From Bacteroidales bacterium (lineage in GTDB: Bacteria > Bacteroidota > Bacteroidia > Bacteroidales > UBA932), in NCBI GenBank assembly GCA_017934185.1, contig JAGBJY010000036.1:1-37183 (forward strand): 37,183 bases of DNA. The letters are read 5' to 3'. Below the pieces are notes generated by a model that saw only the letters and a program-made list of their open reading frames with translations, did not search any database and had not been told where the DNA came from. Position 1 is the first letter of the stretch. Every line of letters begins with the position of its first letter. Below, piece by piece: positions 1-9,100 of the stretch. Both the position numbers and the translations under genes were made by a program.

Positions 1-102
1 CACACCGATAAAAACGCCCTGCTGCCCTGCTTCTGCAAGGCATAAAACCACTCAAAACGAAAAATAGTCAGAACGCCCTCCAGGCCAAATCGGCTCTGTA
101 AG

Positions 103-117
103 CCGCTCTATGAGCGG
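103..117. repeat. short perfect hairpin in the left-end non-coding stretch
   Basis: The sequence CCGCTC-TAT-GAGCGG forms a perfect 6-bp stem with a 3-base loop. It has no T-run after it on either strand, so it is a poor terminator. The surrounding stretch (1-212) holds no gene that I can support. The first 45 bases are open in frame 1 and end in a TAA at 43-45, which could be the tail of a gene lying outside the window. Confidence 0.4.
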
Positions 118-212
118 TTGCGGAGAAGTGGACGGTTACACATCATTTATTTTGGAATTCTTCATCATTATTTGTAGATTTGCAATTCGTAAATCATGAA
201 TTTCAAATAGAT

Positions 213-752
213 ATGAATGAAAAACAAATAGTTATGAGACCTATTGACGTGGTTATCCTATTGAAAAAGATTACACATCAAGGAATCGTCATGAATGGGA
301 AACAGTTGGCAGATTCGTTATGTGTCAGCGCCGCAGAAGTGTCGGTTGCAATGGAAAGAAACAGAATTGCACAATTAGTTGATGAAAGCAAGTCCAGAGT
401 GAATATCCTTGCACTCCGCGATTTTCTGGTATATGGAATCAGATATTGCTTCCCGGCAAAACCGGGCAGTATTGTACGAGGTGTTCCCACAGCATCATCC
501 GCAGGAATTATCAAACAGACAGTTGCGACCAATGGGGAGCAATATGTCTGGAAAAACTCTCTCGGAACGGAAAGAGGACAATCCATAATTCCGCTATATC
601 CCAAAGCCTCCGAAGCAGCAAGAAAAGATACTGATTTATATGCGCTTCTTGTCATAGTAGATTCGCTCCGCATCGGAAAAGCCAGAGAACGAAATGTAGC
701 AATTGAAGAACTTGATAAATACCTGAACCGCTATGCAAGCATTAAGCAATAA
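213..752 (+). CDS. winged-helix DNA-binding protein of an AbiE-like two-gene module
   Basis: The protein has 179 residues from the ATG at 213. A TTG at 180 in the same frame would add 11 residues, but the ATG lies directly before the conserved-looking stretch MRPIDVVILLKKI and is preferred. The N-terminal half reads as a helix-turn-helix (KQLADSLCVSAAEVSVAMERNRIAQL). The middle, with the motif GIRYCFPAKPGSIVRGVPT, is typical of small Bacteroidales proteins coded just before an AbiEii-type nucleotidyltransferase. Here it overlaps the remains of such a gene by 20 bases. The likely role is transcriptional control or antitoxin action for that partner, which is now broken. No signal peptide or membrane segment is seen. 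Codon use is more AT-rich than in dnaN, which fits acquired DNA. The family assignment is from memory of similar pairs, and the exact function is inferred. Confidence 0.7.
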   Translation: MNEKQIVMRPIDVVILLKKITHQGIVMNGKQLADSLCVSAAEVSVAMERNRIAQLVDESKSRVNILALRDFLVYGIRYCFPAKPGSIVRGVPTASSAGIIKQTVATNGEQYVWKNSLGTERGQSIIPLYPKASEAARKDTDLYALLVIVDSLRIGKARERNVAIEELDKYLNRYASIKQ

Positions 753-1010
753 TGAAAGACTCCTACAAGTTGCATCGGCCCTGGAAGAACTCAACGCAGA
801 AGTTGTATTTGTAGGAGGTGCCGTCATACAGCTTTACTCATCAGATTCAGCTGCGTTGAATTTGTCAATTATAAATGATGTTTGGGCACAAATAGGTATT
901 TTCTAGAAAAAATTTCTGCAATACCCGCAACCTTGGTTAATCTAAACGCAAAGATACTTCATTTTTGTGAAATACAAAAGTTTTCCTGTCAGTATTTGTT
1001 GAGCCTATAA
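733..1010 (+). pseudogene. decayed AbiEii-like nucleotidyltransferase
   Basis: The ATG at 733 opens a 57-residue frame ending at the TAG at 904-906. Its start carries the VFVGGAVIQLYSSDSAA stretch that begins the nucleotidyltransferase fold of AbiEii-type proteins. The catalytic Asp-x-Asp segment that should follow is absent. Instead the frame jumps to LNLSIINDVWAQIG, which looks like a C-terminal part. At about 897 a second reading frame continues as YFLEKISAIPATLVNLNAKI and stops at 1008-1010, so one base appears to be lost near 895-900. I read this as a gene with an internal deletion plus a C-terminal frameshift. It overlaps the upstream regulator gene by 20 bases, as expected for a coupled pair. 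The true 3' end of the ancestral gene is uncertain. Confidence 0.6.
949..979 (-). promoter_or_regulatory. putative leftward Bacteroidetes promoter with no matching gene
   Basis: On the minus strand a TTTTG (975-979) lies 18 bases before TATCTTTG (949-956), matching the TTTG / TAnnTTTG promoter pattern. It would transcribe leftward, antisense to the broken nucleotidyltransferase and its regulator. No leftward gene follows. It may be a remnant or a chance match. Confidence 0.4.
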
Positions 1011-1101
1011 GTGCAATAGAGAGAATGCTTCATAGCCTGGACTTCATGCACGCTGACTCTGGGAGACGCCCCGCCCAAGAAAAACCATTTTTGAATAAGG
1101 A

Positions 1102-1133
1102 TTGGCGGTTTTGCAAGAAAATGATTATATTTG
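1102..1133 (+). promoter_or_regulatory. putative dnaN promoter
   Basis: TATATTTG at 1126-1133 fits the Bacteroidetes -7 box TAnnTTTG exactly. A TTG at 1102-1104 lies 21 bases upstream as a -33 box. The dnaN start codon is 29 bases after the -7 box, which leaves a short leader. Confidence 0.6.
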
Positions 1134-1162
1134 TGAGCTAAGACAATAAAAAGATACGCCAT

Positions 1163-2284
1163 ATGAATCTGACCATTTCCAGCACCAATCTTCTGAAGGC
1201 CCTGATGGATGTCTCCAAGGCCATCCCTTCCAAGTCTCCCCTCCCCATCCTGGAGAACTTCCTTTTTGTCCTCAAGGATGGCAAGTTGGAAATCACCGCC
1301 TCCGATTCAGAACTGACCCTGCGCACCTCCATTGAGGCCGATGCCTCCGAGGAAGACGGCGCCATCGCCGTGCCCGCCCGTCACATGACAGACCTCCTGA
1401 AGGAACTCCCGGACCAGCCCATCCGCATCAAGACCCTGTCGGACAGTTCCTTCGAGTGCAGCTGGGCCAGCGGTAACTCCGTGCTCCCTTATTTCCCGGC
1501 CGATGACTATCCGGAAATCAAGACCACCGGCGAGGACGCCCTGAAGCTGGTTTTCCCGGCCGAAAGCCTGGTAAACGGCATCCAGAGCACCATTTACGCC
1601 ACGGCCGATGACGAGATCCGTCCTGCCATGAACGGTATTTTCTTTGACATTGAGCCCGGCAGCACCACCCTGGTGGCCTCGGATTCCCATAAGCTCATCT
1701 GCTACACCACCAAGGACGTGCAGGCCACGGAGAAGGCCTCCTTCATCCTGCACAAAAAGCCCGCCGGCGTGCTGCGCAGCATCATCGGCAAGGAGGTAGA
1801 AAACGTGGAAATCAGCTTTGACAGTTCCACCGCCCAGTTCACCTTCGGCGCCACCACCATGGTCTGCCGCCTGGTTGTGGGCAAATATCCCAAGTACCGC
1901 GACGTCATCCCCACCGGCAACTCCAATGTGCTGCAGATTGACCGCCAGCTCCTGCTGAACACCGTCAAGCGCGTGGCCGTGTGCGCCAACAAGGCCTCCA
2001 ACCACATCAAGCTCACCCTCAAGGAAGGCCAGCTGGAAATCTCGGCCCAGGACCTGGGTTTTGCCCTGGCCGCCTATGAAAAAATCAACTGCAACTACGC
2101 AGGAGACGAACTCACCATCGGCTTCAAATCCACTTTCCTCACGGAAATCCTCTCCAACATGGGCTGTGGCGGCCTGGTTGTAAAATTTGCCGATGCCCGC
2201 CGCGCCGCGCTCATCCTCCCGGCAGAAGAAGAGGCCGAGACGGAGAAGGTCTGCGGAATTTTGATGCCTATAATGATCCAGTAA
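1163..2284 (+). CDS. dnaN: DNA polymerase III beta subunit (sliding clamp)
   Basis: DnaN is the ring-shaped processivity clamp that tethers the replicative polymerase to DNA and serves as a docking site for repair and replication proteins. The 373-residue product has the usual family length and should form three similar clamp domains. Recognisable stretches include MNLTISSTNLLKALMDVSKA and KSPLPILENFLF at the N terminus, and a C-terminal end in ILMPIMIQ, which matches the hydrophobic MPM-type C terminus of clamps. The start is the ATG at 1163, 29 bases from a good -7 box. It is followed after 7 bases by a DnaQ-like exonuclease gene on the same strand, so the two are probably co-transcribed. 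No dnaA lies next to it in this window. Confidence 0.97.
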   Translation: MNLTISSTNLLKALMDVSKAIPSKSPLPILENFLFVLKDGKLEITASDSELTLRTSIEADASEEDGAIAVPARHMTDLLKELPDQPIRIKTLSDSSFECSWASGNSVLPYFPADDYPEIKTTGEDALKLVFPAESLVNGIQSTIYATADDEIRPAMNGIFFDIEPGSTTLVASDSHKLICYTTKDVQATEKASFILHKKPAGVLRSIIGKEVENVEISFDSSTAQFTFGATTMVCRLVVGKYPKYRDVIPTGNSNVLQIDRQLLLNTVKRVAVCANKASNHIKLTLKEGQLEISAQDLGFALAAYEKINCNYAGDELTIGFKSTFLTEILSNMGCGGLVVKFADARRAALILPAEEEAETEKVCGILMPIMIQ

Positions 2285-2291
2285 GTACCTT

Positions 2292-3254
2292 ATGGAGTTA
2301 CATTTAGAACGGCCGTTGCTCTTCTTCGATATCGAGAGCACCGGCCTTAATATTGCCACGGACGGGATTATTGAATTGTCGTTCGTGAAGGCCATGCCGG
2401 ACGGCGAGGTGAAAATCAAGACCTGGAAAATCAAGCCGTGGGACTATGCCCTCCATCGGCAGATTCCCATCAACCCGCAAGCCTCGGAGGTGAACGGCGT
2501 GAAGGATGAAGATCTCACGAACTGCCCCAAGTTCATTGAGGTGCTTCCGGAGGTGGTTTCCTGGCTGGAGGGCAGTGACCTGGCGGGTTTCAATTCGGCC
2601 AAGTTTGACCTGCCCCTGCTGGCAGAGGAAGTGGAACGCGCCCTGGCCTACTGCAAGCAGCGCCTGGACAAGCCGGAATCCCGTGAAAAGGCGCAGCAGA
2701 TGATAGGCTGCATCGGCAAAATTGACCTCCACGCCTGCCGCATGGTGGATGTGCAGAACATTTATCATCACTTTGAACCGCGAAACCTGCGGGCGGCCTA
2801 CCGCTTTTACTGCGGCGGCAAGGACTTCGAGAATGCCCACACGGCAGAGGCCGATACCCTGGCCACGCTGGAGGTGCTCAAAGGCCAGCTGGACCGGTAT
2901 GCAGAACCTACTGAGTATCAGCAGGAAGTGCTGAAAAACAACGTGGAGGCCCTGTCCAAAATCGGCCAGCGCAGCCGGAATGTGGATTTTGCCGGGCGTC
3001 TGATACTGAACGACGAGGGGGAAGCCTGCATCAGCTTTGGCAAGCATAAGGGGAAAACGGCCCGCGAAGTGTGGGAAACGGAGCCCTCTTACTTTGCCTG
3101 GATTGAGGGCGGAGATTTCACCCTGGACACCAAACGGCAGTTCGCGCGCCTCAAGGCCCGCTTCCAACAGGAACGCAAAGAGGCCCTGAACCGTCCTGCC
3201 ACTTCCGACGAACTCCAGGGGCTTGCCGATAAATTCAACGGACGGCTGTTCTAA
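2292..3254 (+). CDS. DnaQ-like 3'-5' exonuclease with ExoX-like C-terminal domain
   Basis: This 320-residue protein belongs to the DEDDh exonuclease group, which removes nucleotides from DNA 3' ends with two metal ions. The expected residues are visible: D13 and E15 in FFDIESTG, D106 in NSAKFDLPLL, and H183 with D188 in AHTAEAD. The N-terminal domain covers about residues 8-200. A separate C-terminal piece (about 245-278) has the pattern ISFGKHKGKTAREVW followed by SYFAWI, as in the small domain at the end of ExoX-like exonucleases. It starts 7 bases after dnaN, which suggests a replication or repair role beside the clamp. It could act as a proofreading subunit or as a stand-alone repair nuclease; the sequence does not decide this. 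Its TAA overlaps the stop codon of the converging permease gene. Confidence 0.88.
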   Translation: MELHLERPLLFFDIESTGLNIATDGIIELSFVKAMPDGEVKIKTWKIKPWDYALHRQIPINPQASEVNGVKDEDLTNCPKFIEVLPEVVSWLEGSDLAGFNSAKFDLPLLAEEVERALAYCKQRLDKPESREKAQQMIGCIGKIDLHACRMVDVQNIYHHFEPRNLRAAYRFYCGGKDFENAHTAEADTLATLEVLKGQLDRYAEPTEYQQEVLKNNVEALSKIGQRSRNVDFAGRLILNDEGEACISFGKHKGKTAREVWETEPSYFAWIEGGDFTLDTKRQFARLKARFQQERKEALNRPATSDELQGLADKFNGRLF

Positions 3255-4054
3255 GCAGCCGTATCCTCCCCTTTCACGAAAATCATGGCCATCAGCGGCA
3301 ACGCCAAGATGGCCATTGTTGCGCTGACGGGCAGGTAGATGCCGAAATTCACATACTGGACCACCAGGTAGGTGATGAGCAGCAAGCCCACCCCCATGGC
3401 ACTGCTGATAAGGTAATGCTTGCGGATATCCTTGCTCCGGCAGATGAGCCGGCTCAGATTGGGCACGCCCAGGGAGATGAAGCCGATGGGGCCGCAGATG
3501 CTCACGGCGCTGGTTACCAGGCACATAATGGCCAGGAGCAGCCAGGCTTTGTGGGCATTGGGGATTTCGATTTCCTCCTTGAAATGCCGCGTGAGCCTGG
3601 GTGCCTGCCAAAGCGCCACGCCCAGGCCCACGGCAAAGAGCACCAGGGAGAAAAGGATGTCGCCGGAGGTTACCCCTTCCAGGCGGAAATTGGCCGCACC
3701 CCAGAGATAATACTGCTTCAGGAGGTCTCCGTTAGGGGCATTGGTAACCACTATGGTACCCAGCGAGCCGATGAACGTGCCGAAAAGAATCCCGAAGGTA
3801 ATGAGCTGCTGCGTGTTCACCTTCAGTGTGACAAAGAAGCAGATGACGGTACAGATGAGCGTGCAGACAAAACTGCCCACCGTGAGGGAACACCAGCTGC
3901 TCATGGTGGCTGCGGCAGCCCCCAAGCAGGCGGCACTGCCCAGCCCGAGGCTGTAAACATCCCCGAGCTGGTTGCGCCAGAGGTACTGCATCTGGATACC
4001 GCCCACAGGAAGCGCGATACCCGAAATCAGGACATATAAGAGACTGAGTAGCAT
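3251..4054 (-). CDS. FecCD/BtuC-family ABC permease, N-terminally short
   Basis: The 267-residue product is almost entirely hydrophobic and matches the permease family that moves vitamin B12, haem or iron-siderophore across the inner membrane. Family features include the early ISGIALPVGGIQMQYLWRNQLGDVYSLGL segment (the SGxxxQxxxRNPLADP region of BtuC/FecCD proteins) and CGPIGFISLGVPNLSRLI (the usual GxIxFxGLxxPHxxR motif). Members are normally about 320-350 residues. This one begins right at the second conserved block, so the first transmembrane helix and its loop are missing. Its ATG directly follows the btuB stop codon with no gap, so it belongs to the B12-riboswitch operon and is best read as a BtuC-like part of B12 uptake. 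No ATPase (BtuD) or binding protein (BtuF) gene is in the window. Whether it is functional is uncertain. Confidence 0.8.
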   Translation of the reverse strand: MLLSLLYVLISGIALPVGGIQMQYLWRNQLGDVYSLGLGSAACLGAAAATMSSWCSLTVGSFVCTLICTVICFFVTLKVNTQQLITFGILFGTFIGSLGTIVVTNAPNGDLLKQYYLWGAANFRLEGVTSGDILFSLVLFAVGLGVALWQAPRLTRHFKEEIEIPNAHKAWLLLAIMCLVTSAVSICGPIGFISLGVPNLSRLICRSKDIRKHYLISSAMGVGLLLITYLVVQYVNFGIYLPVSATMAILALPLMAMIFVKGEDTAA

Positions 4055-5836
4055 CTAGAACTTGAAACTGATTCCACCGATGAGATTGCGTCCGGGCACA
4101 GGATAGCCGGAGATAATCTCATAGCGCCTGTTCAAAAGGTTTCTGGCGGCGAAATGGACGCCAATCGCAGTGCTTCCAAGGCGGAAACTCTTATCAAAAG
4201 TGAGGTCCAGAACGTTGTAATCGGGCATTTCACCGGCAGCGTCAAAGCGGCCCGCGCGAAGGAGCCACTGAACGCCCAACGTCCAGCCGGCATACGCCAG
4301 AGAAGCCTGCACCTGAGCCGTATGACGGGCCACATAAGAGATTTGCTGGTCAAAGGCATAGCTGTCCGGCGTCTTGTCAACGGCCTTCTGCCAGCCGTAG
4401 CGGGCTGTAAGAGAAGCCAGCCACAGGCCGGAAGTGAAGTCAAAGCCGGCCATTACATCGGCCCCGAAAGCCTGTACTTTGCCCACATTGAACGGCAGCC
4501 ATACGTAAGGGTCATCGGTAGGGGCCGATATAATCTTGTTGGTGAGGTAGTTATAGTAGCCGTCGGCCCGGGCTTTCAGGGTAAAGGTGCCCAGTTTCCG
4601 CCGGAAATCCAGGCCCAAGTCGGAGAGCCAGGCGTCCTCAGGTTTCAGCTCCGGGTTGCCGAAGCCGGGATAGTACAGCTCATTGAAAGACGGGGTACGA
4701 TAGGCGCGGCGGCCGAAAGCCACTGCGTCCAGGCCTTCCAGCAGCGTGAATCGCAGATCCACGGAGGGAGAGACGCTGTTCCAGGAGGCTCCGCTGCGGT
4801 CGAAGGTTCCCTGATACTCCACGGCGGCATCGGCCTTGAAACGCCGGAAGCGGAAGGCAGTGGCGGCAGCCCAGACCGTTCCCAGACGTACATCGTGATA
4901 AAGATCGGAACTGAGGCCGTCCAGGGAAACATCGGCCGCCACAGACAACTCCCACCAGGGTTTTACGCGGAATTTGTGCACGCTGTTGAGCTGAAATTCC
5001 GTTTGCTCGTACGTATTGTCACCCCACTCGCTCTGATAGAAAAGTTTGTCGTATGCCGTTTTGCTGCTGATATGCAGGGTATACACCGGGCCGAAGGACT
5101 TCCGAAGCAGGAACTGACCAAACACGTTGCGGTCGCTCTGGCGGTCTGTGGAAGGCCAGGTGAGACTGCCGGGCGTTCCCCTGTCGGCACCATTAAAGTA
5201 TACTTTGGCATGGAAGTCTCCGCCGTTCAGCAGGCCGAAAAGATCCAGGGCGCCGCGCAACTGCTTAAGGTCATTGTTCTGACGCAGGGTGCCGTCTTCC
5301 AGCGGGAAATTGCCATGGGTCAGGATGCCACCGGCCTGCGCCGACAGGCTCCAGCGCTGTCCAAGGCGGAAATTCAGGCGACCATAGGGCTGCCAGGTGC
5401 CGAAAGAGCCGTACGAAAGGCGCACATCCCCGGAAACCGGCCTTCCGGCAAACTGAGGGCGGGAGGTGAGGAAATTCAGGCTGTTCTGGGCATAATCGGC
5501 CACAACGGAAGAGACTGACTGAAGGTCCAGTATGCCCAGGTCACTCTGGCCGGACTGAACATTGCCAGCACGGATACCATCTATATAGATGGCGGTATGG
5601 GGACTGCCAAAGCCGCGGAGGCTCACGGATTTAAGCCCTGCCAGGGAACCATAATCTCCCACATACAGACCCGGAAGCTGCTGCAAGGCCGACGTTACAT
5701 CTTGTAAAGGATTGATTGTGAGGGTGTCAGTACGGGACACCACCAGGCCTCGGTCGGCCACCACCGTGGCGGCTTGGAGGCTGTCAGGCACGGCTGCAGC
5801 GAGCAGCGATGCCGATACCAGTAGAGAAAAAAACAT
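4055..5836 (-). CDS. btuB: TonB-dependent vitamin B12 outer-membrane receptor
   Basis: This is a 593-residue TonB-dependent outer-membrane receptor. After a short signal peptide (about residues 1-22, ending near SLQA) comes a plug domain with SALQQLPGLYVGDYG and VSLRGFGSPHTAIYIDGIRAG, then a long series of beta-strands ending in ISFKF with a terminal Phe, as needed for barrel assembly. The SusC-type N-terminal extension is absent. It is assigned to cobalamin because a cobalamin riboswitch lies directly upstream on the same strand and a BtuC-like permease follows with no gap. B12-responsive repression at high cobalamin is therefore expected. The length fits BtuB-like receptors. A related corrinoid cannot be excluded as the ligand. 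Confidence 0.88.
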   Translation of the reverse strand: MFFSLLVSASLLAAAVPDSLQAATVVADRGLVVSRTDTLTINPLQDVTSALQQLPGLYVGDYGSLAGLKSVSLRGFGSPHTAIYIDGIRAGNVQSGQSDLGILDLQSVSSVVADYAQNSLNFLTSRPQFAGRPVSGDVRLSYGSFGTWQPYGRLNFRLGQRWSLSAQAGGILTHGNFPLEDGTLRQNNDLKQLRGALDLFGLLNGGDFHAKVYFNGADRGTPGSLTWPSTDRQSDRNVFGQFLLRKSFGPVYTLHISSKTAYDKLFYQSEWGDNTYEQTEFQLNSVHKFRVKPWWELSVAADVSLDGLSSDLYHDVRLGTVWAAATAFRFRRFKADAAVEYQGTFDRSGASWNSVSPSVDLRFTLLEGLDAVAFGRRAYRTPSFNELYYPGFGNPELKPEDAWLSDLGLDFRRKLGTFTLKARADGYYNYLTNKIISAPTDDPYVWLPFNVGKVQAFGADVMAGFDFTSGLWLASLTARYGWQKAVDKTPDSYAFDQQISYVARHTAQVQASLAYAGWTLGVQWLLRAGRFDAAGEMPDYNVLDLTFDKSFRLGSTAIGVHFAARNLLNRRYEIISGYPVPGRNLIGGISFKF

Positions 5837-5885
5837 GTAATAGCGTTTATACCGAAGCTTGTCCCCGAGCCCCTACGTTAAACTT

Positions 5886-6050
5886 GACAAGGCAGGTCTT
5901 CTGACTACCCCCGGCGCGGCGTCTTCTCGCATTCCTGCAATGACATGGTTGCCGGACCGTTATGGGTTACACAGCTGCGGGCACAGTTCCGGATTCTCAC
6001 CGGCTTCCCTTTTGAGGCCTCTTCGGCACGAAGCAAGCACACCTTTGTCC
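5886..6050 (-). promoter_or_regulatory. cobalamin riboswitch
   Basis: Read on the minus strand, the leader of btuB contains the B12-box core GGGAAGCCGGTGAGAATCCG followed by GAACTGTGCCCGCAGCTGTG (within 5967-6012). The closing element AGTCAGAAGACCTGCC is at 5891-5906. These are the diagnostic elements of cobalamin riboswitches and appear in the correct order. The ends given are approximate. It should lower btuB-permease expression when adenosylcobalamin or a related corrinoid is bound. Confidence 0.95.
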
Positions 6051-6054
6051 GGCA

Positions 6055-6062
6055 CAAAGATA
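6055..6062 (-). promoter_or_regulatory. btuB: putative -7 box of the riboswitch-btuB transcript
   Basis: The minus strand reads TATCTTTG here, an exact TAnnTTTG match, located just upstream of the riboswitch. No convincing -33 box was found at the usual distance. It lies 45 bases from the start codon of the divergent protease gene. Confidence 0.55.
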
Positions 6063-6107
6063 CAAAAAACTATGCGATTACGGGAATTATTCCTTAACTT
6101 AGTGGCT

Positions 6108-9100
6108 ATGAAACGAATTCTTACCTTCCTGCTGATAACCGGCACGGCTGTGCTGGCATCGGCCCAAGATGAAGCGCGCCTGCTGCGCTTCCCCGCCACC
6201 AACGGCAGCGATGTTGTATTCACTTATGCCGGAGACCTCTGGACGGTTCCCATCGGGGGCGGCGAGGCACGAAGGCTCACCAGCCACATCGGCTATGAGG
6301 GCTTTGCCCATTTCTCCCCGGACGGCAAAACCCTCGCTTTTACGGCCGAATATGACGGCAACCGCGAAGTGTACCGCATGCCTGCCACCGGCGGTGAACC
6401 CGTGCGCCTCACTTACACCGGCACCAATCCGCGCGACGATATGGGCGACCGCATGGGGCCCAACAACATGGTGATGGCCTGGAGCCCGGACGGCAGCCGG
6501 ATTATCTACCGCAACCGCGTGGAAGACGGTTTCTTCGGAAAGCTCTGGAGCACGTCCCCTCAGGGCGGAATGCCGGAGCAACTGCCCCTGCCGGAAGGCG
6601 GCTTCTGCTGCTACTCCCCCGACGGCAGCCGCCTGGCTTACAACCGCGTGATGCGCGAATTCCGCACCTGGAAGTACTACCGCGGCGGCATGGCCGATGA
6701 CATCTGGATTTGGGACCCCGAGGAGGGCAAAGTGAGCAACATCACGCAGAATGACGCCCAGGACATCTTCCCCATGTGGGTGGGCGATGAAATCTATTTC
6801 GCCAGCGACCGCGACATGATTATGAACCTCTTCGCTTACAATACCGTGAGCGGCGCCACCCGGAAGGTCACCAACTTCACTGAGTATGACGTGAAGTTCC
6901 CTTCCACCGACGGGCATACCATTGTTTTTGAGAACGGCGGCTGGCTGTACAAACTGGTGCCCGCCACCGGAGAATGCAGTAAAATCACCGTTACGCTGAG
7001 CTCCGATGCCGTTTACGGCCGCAGCAGCTTCAAGAAACTGGCCGATTACGTGAACGCCGCGAGCCTCTCGCCGGACGGTTCCCGCGCGGTGGTGACCGCC
7101 CGTGGTGAAGTCTTTGACGTGCCGGTGGGAAAGGGCGTCACCCGCAACCTCACCCGCTCTTCCGCCTCCAACGACCGCAGTGCCGCCTGGAGCCCGGACG
7201 GCAAATGGATTGCCTGGATTGGGGACGGCAGCGGCGAAACCGAAATCTACCTCTACGACGTGAAGGCCGCCTCCGTGAAGCAGCTCACCAGCGGGGCCGA
7301 TACCTATATCCGCTCCCTCCAGTGGGCCCCGGACAGCCGCCACCTTTATTTCACGGACCGTAAGAACCGCTTTGTGGAAGTGTCCCTCAGTGGTGCCAAA
7401 AGAACGGTGATGGAATGCCCGGAGCAGGAGTTTCGCGGAGTAAGCATTTCCCCGGACAGCCGGTGGATTGCCTATACCCGCCCGGCCGCCAACGAGATGG
7501 ACATCGTCTACCTCGGGAACCTGGTCTCCGGCGCCGAGTATCCCGTGACGGACCGCTGGTACAACAGCGGCGGCCCCGTCTTCTCTACCGACGGTAAATA
7601 CCTCATTTTCACCAGCGACCGCGATATGAGCCCGCAATACAGCCGCATTGAATGGAACTATTCCTTCCAGGACATGAGCGGCGTGTATCTGGCCCTTCTC
7701 TCGGCCGATACGCCATCACCGCTCATCGCCAAAGACCCTGAGGTGAAGGCCGATAAACCCGCCGACGCCTCCGCCGACAAGCCGGAAAAACCCGCGCCGG
7801 CCCCTTCGGTGAAAGTGGACCCTGAGGGCATCGGGGAGCGCATTGTGAAGCTTCCGGTCAAGGGTCGCCGTTTCTACTGCGACGGGAAGAGCCTCTGGTA
7901 CATCGGCCGGGGCGGCACCCGCATCTTCACCTTTGAAAGCGGAGAGGATGAGGCGTGCAGCGACGCCTCCATGGACGTGACGCCGGGGGCCAAGAAGGCC
8001 CTGCTCCGCAAAGGCGGACAGTTGTACGTGGCTTCCATCGGCCCCAAGATGGCCCTCAAGGACAAGATTGAGCTGGACGGCCTCACCACCACCGTGGACT
8101 ACGCCAGGGAATGGGCACAGCTCTACGACGAAGTCTGGCGCGCTTTCCGGGACGGTTACTACCTGGAAAACATGCACGGCCGCGACTGGAAGGCAGTGAA
8201 AGCCAAGTATGAAGTGCTTCTGCCCTATGCCCGCACCCGCCTGGATGTGAACTACATCATCGGCGAAATGATTTCCGAGGTAGCCACCGGCCACTGCTAC
8301 GTCACGCCCGGCGAGTATCCCAAGCCCGAGCGCATCCAGATGGGACTGCTGGGCGCCGAATTCTCCAAGGTGGACGGCGGTTTCCGCATCGACCGAATCC
8401 TGGAGGGCGCCACTTATCGGCCAGAACTCCGTTCCCCGCTCACCGAACCCGGCCTGGACGTGAAGGAAGGCAACGTGGTGAGCGCCATTGACGGGGTGTC
8501 CCTGGCCGATGTGGACAACCTCTACAAACTGCTGGTGGGGAAAGCCGGCGTGCTCACGGAACTCACGGTAGGAGGCAGAAAGGTGGTGGTGAAACCCATT
8601 GCCGATGAAGGTCCGCTCTACCACTACGCCTGGGTACAGAACAACATCCGCACCGTAGAAAAGCTCTCCGGCGGGCGTGTGGGGTATATCTACATCCCCG
8701 ACATGGGACCGGAAGGTCTCAGCGAATGGGCCCGCTACTATTACCCGCAGCTGGACAAGGAGGCCCTCATCATCGACGACCGCGCCAATGGCGGCGGCAA
8801 CATTTCGCCGATGATTATCGAGCGCTTGCAGCGCAAAGTGTACCGCATGACCATGCGGCGGGGCTCCACCCTCAACGGCACCGTGCCCGAAGGAACGCAC
8901 ACCGGCCCCAAGGTGCTCCTCATCAACAAGTATTCGGCCTCCGACGGCGACCTCTTCCCTTGGAGCTTCAAGGCCAATAACTTGGGAACGGTCATCGGCA
9001 CGCGGACCTGGGGCGGCATTGTGGGCATCAGCGGACCGCTGCCTTATGTGGACGGAACAGACGTGCGCGTCCCCTTCTTCACCAACTACGACGCCGCCAG

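Noticed and set aside
1-45. Possible 3' end of a gene entering from the left
   Set aside because: Only 14 codons are open before the TAA and nothing in them is recognisable.
1011-1101. Possible small RNA or tRNA between the AbiE-like remnant and dnaN
   Set aside because: No cloverleaf or stable long hairpin could be drawn; the stretch looks like plain intergenic DNA.
1307-2434. Long open frame on the minus strand opposite dnaN
   Set aside because: It is antisense to dnaN with low-complexity composition and no family features.
5859-6107. In-frame N-terminal extension of the tricorn-type protease
   Set aside because: It covers the cobalamin riboswitch on the other strand and would bury a clear signal peptide that starts at 6108.
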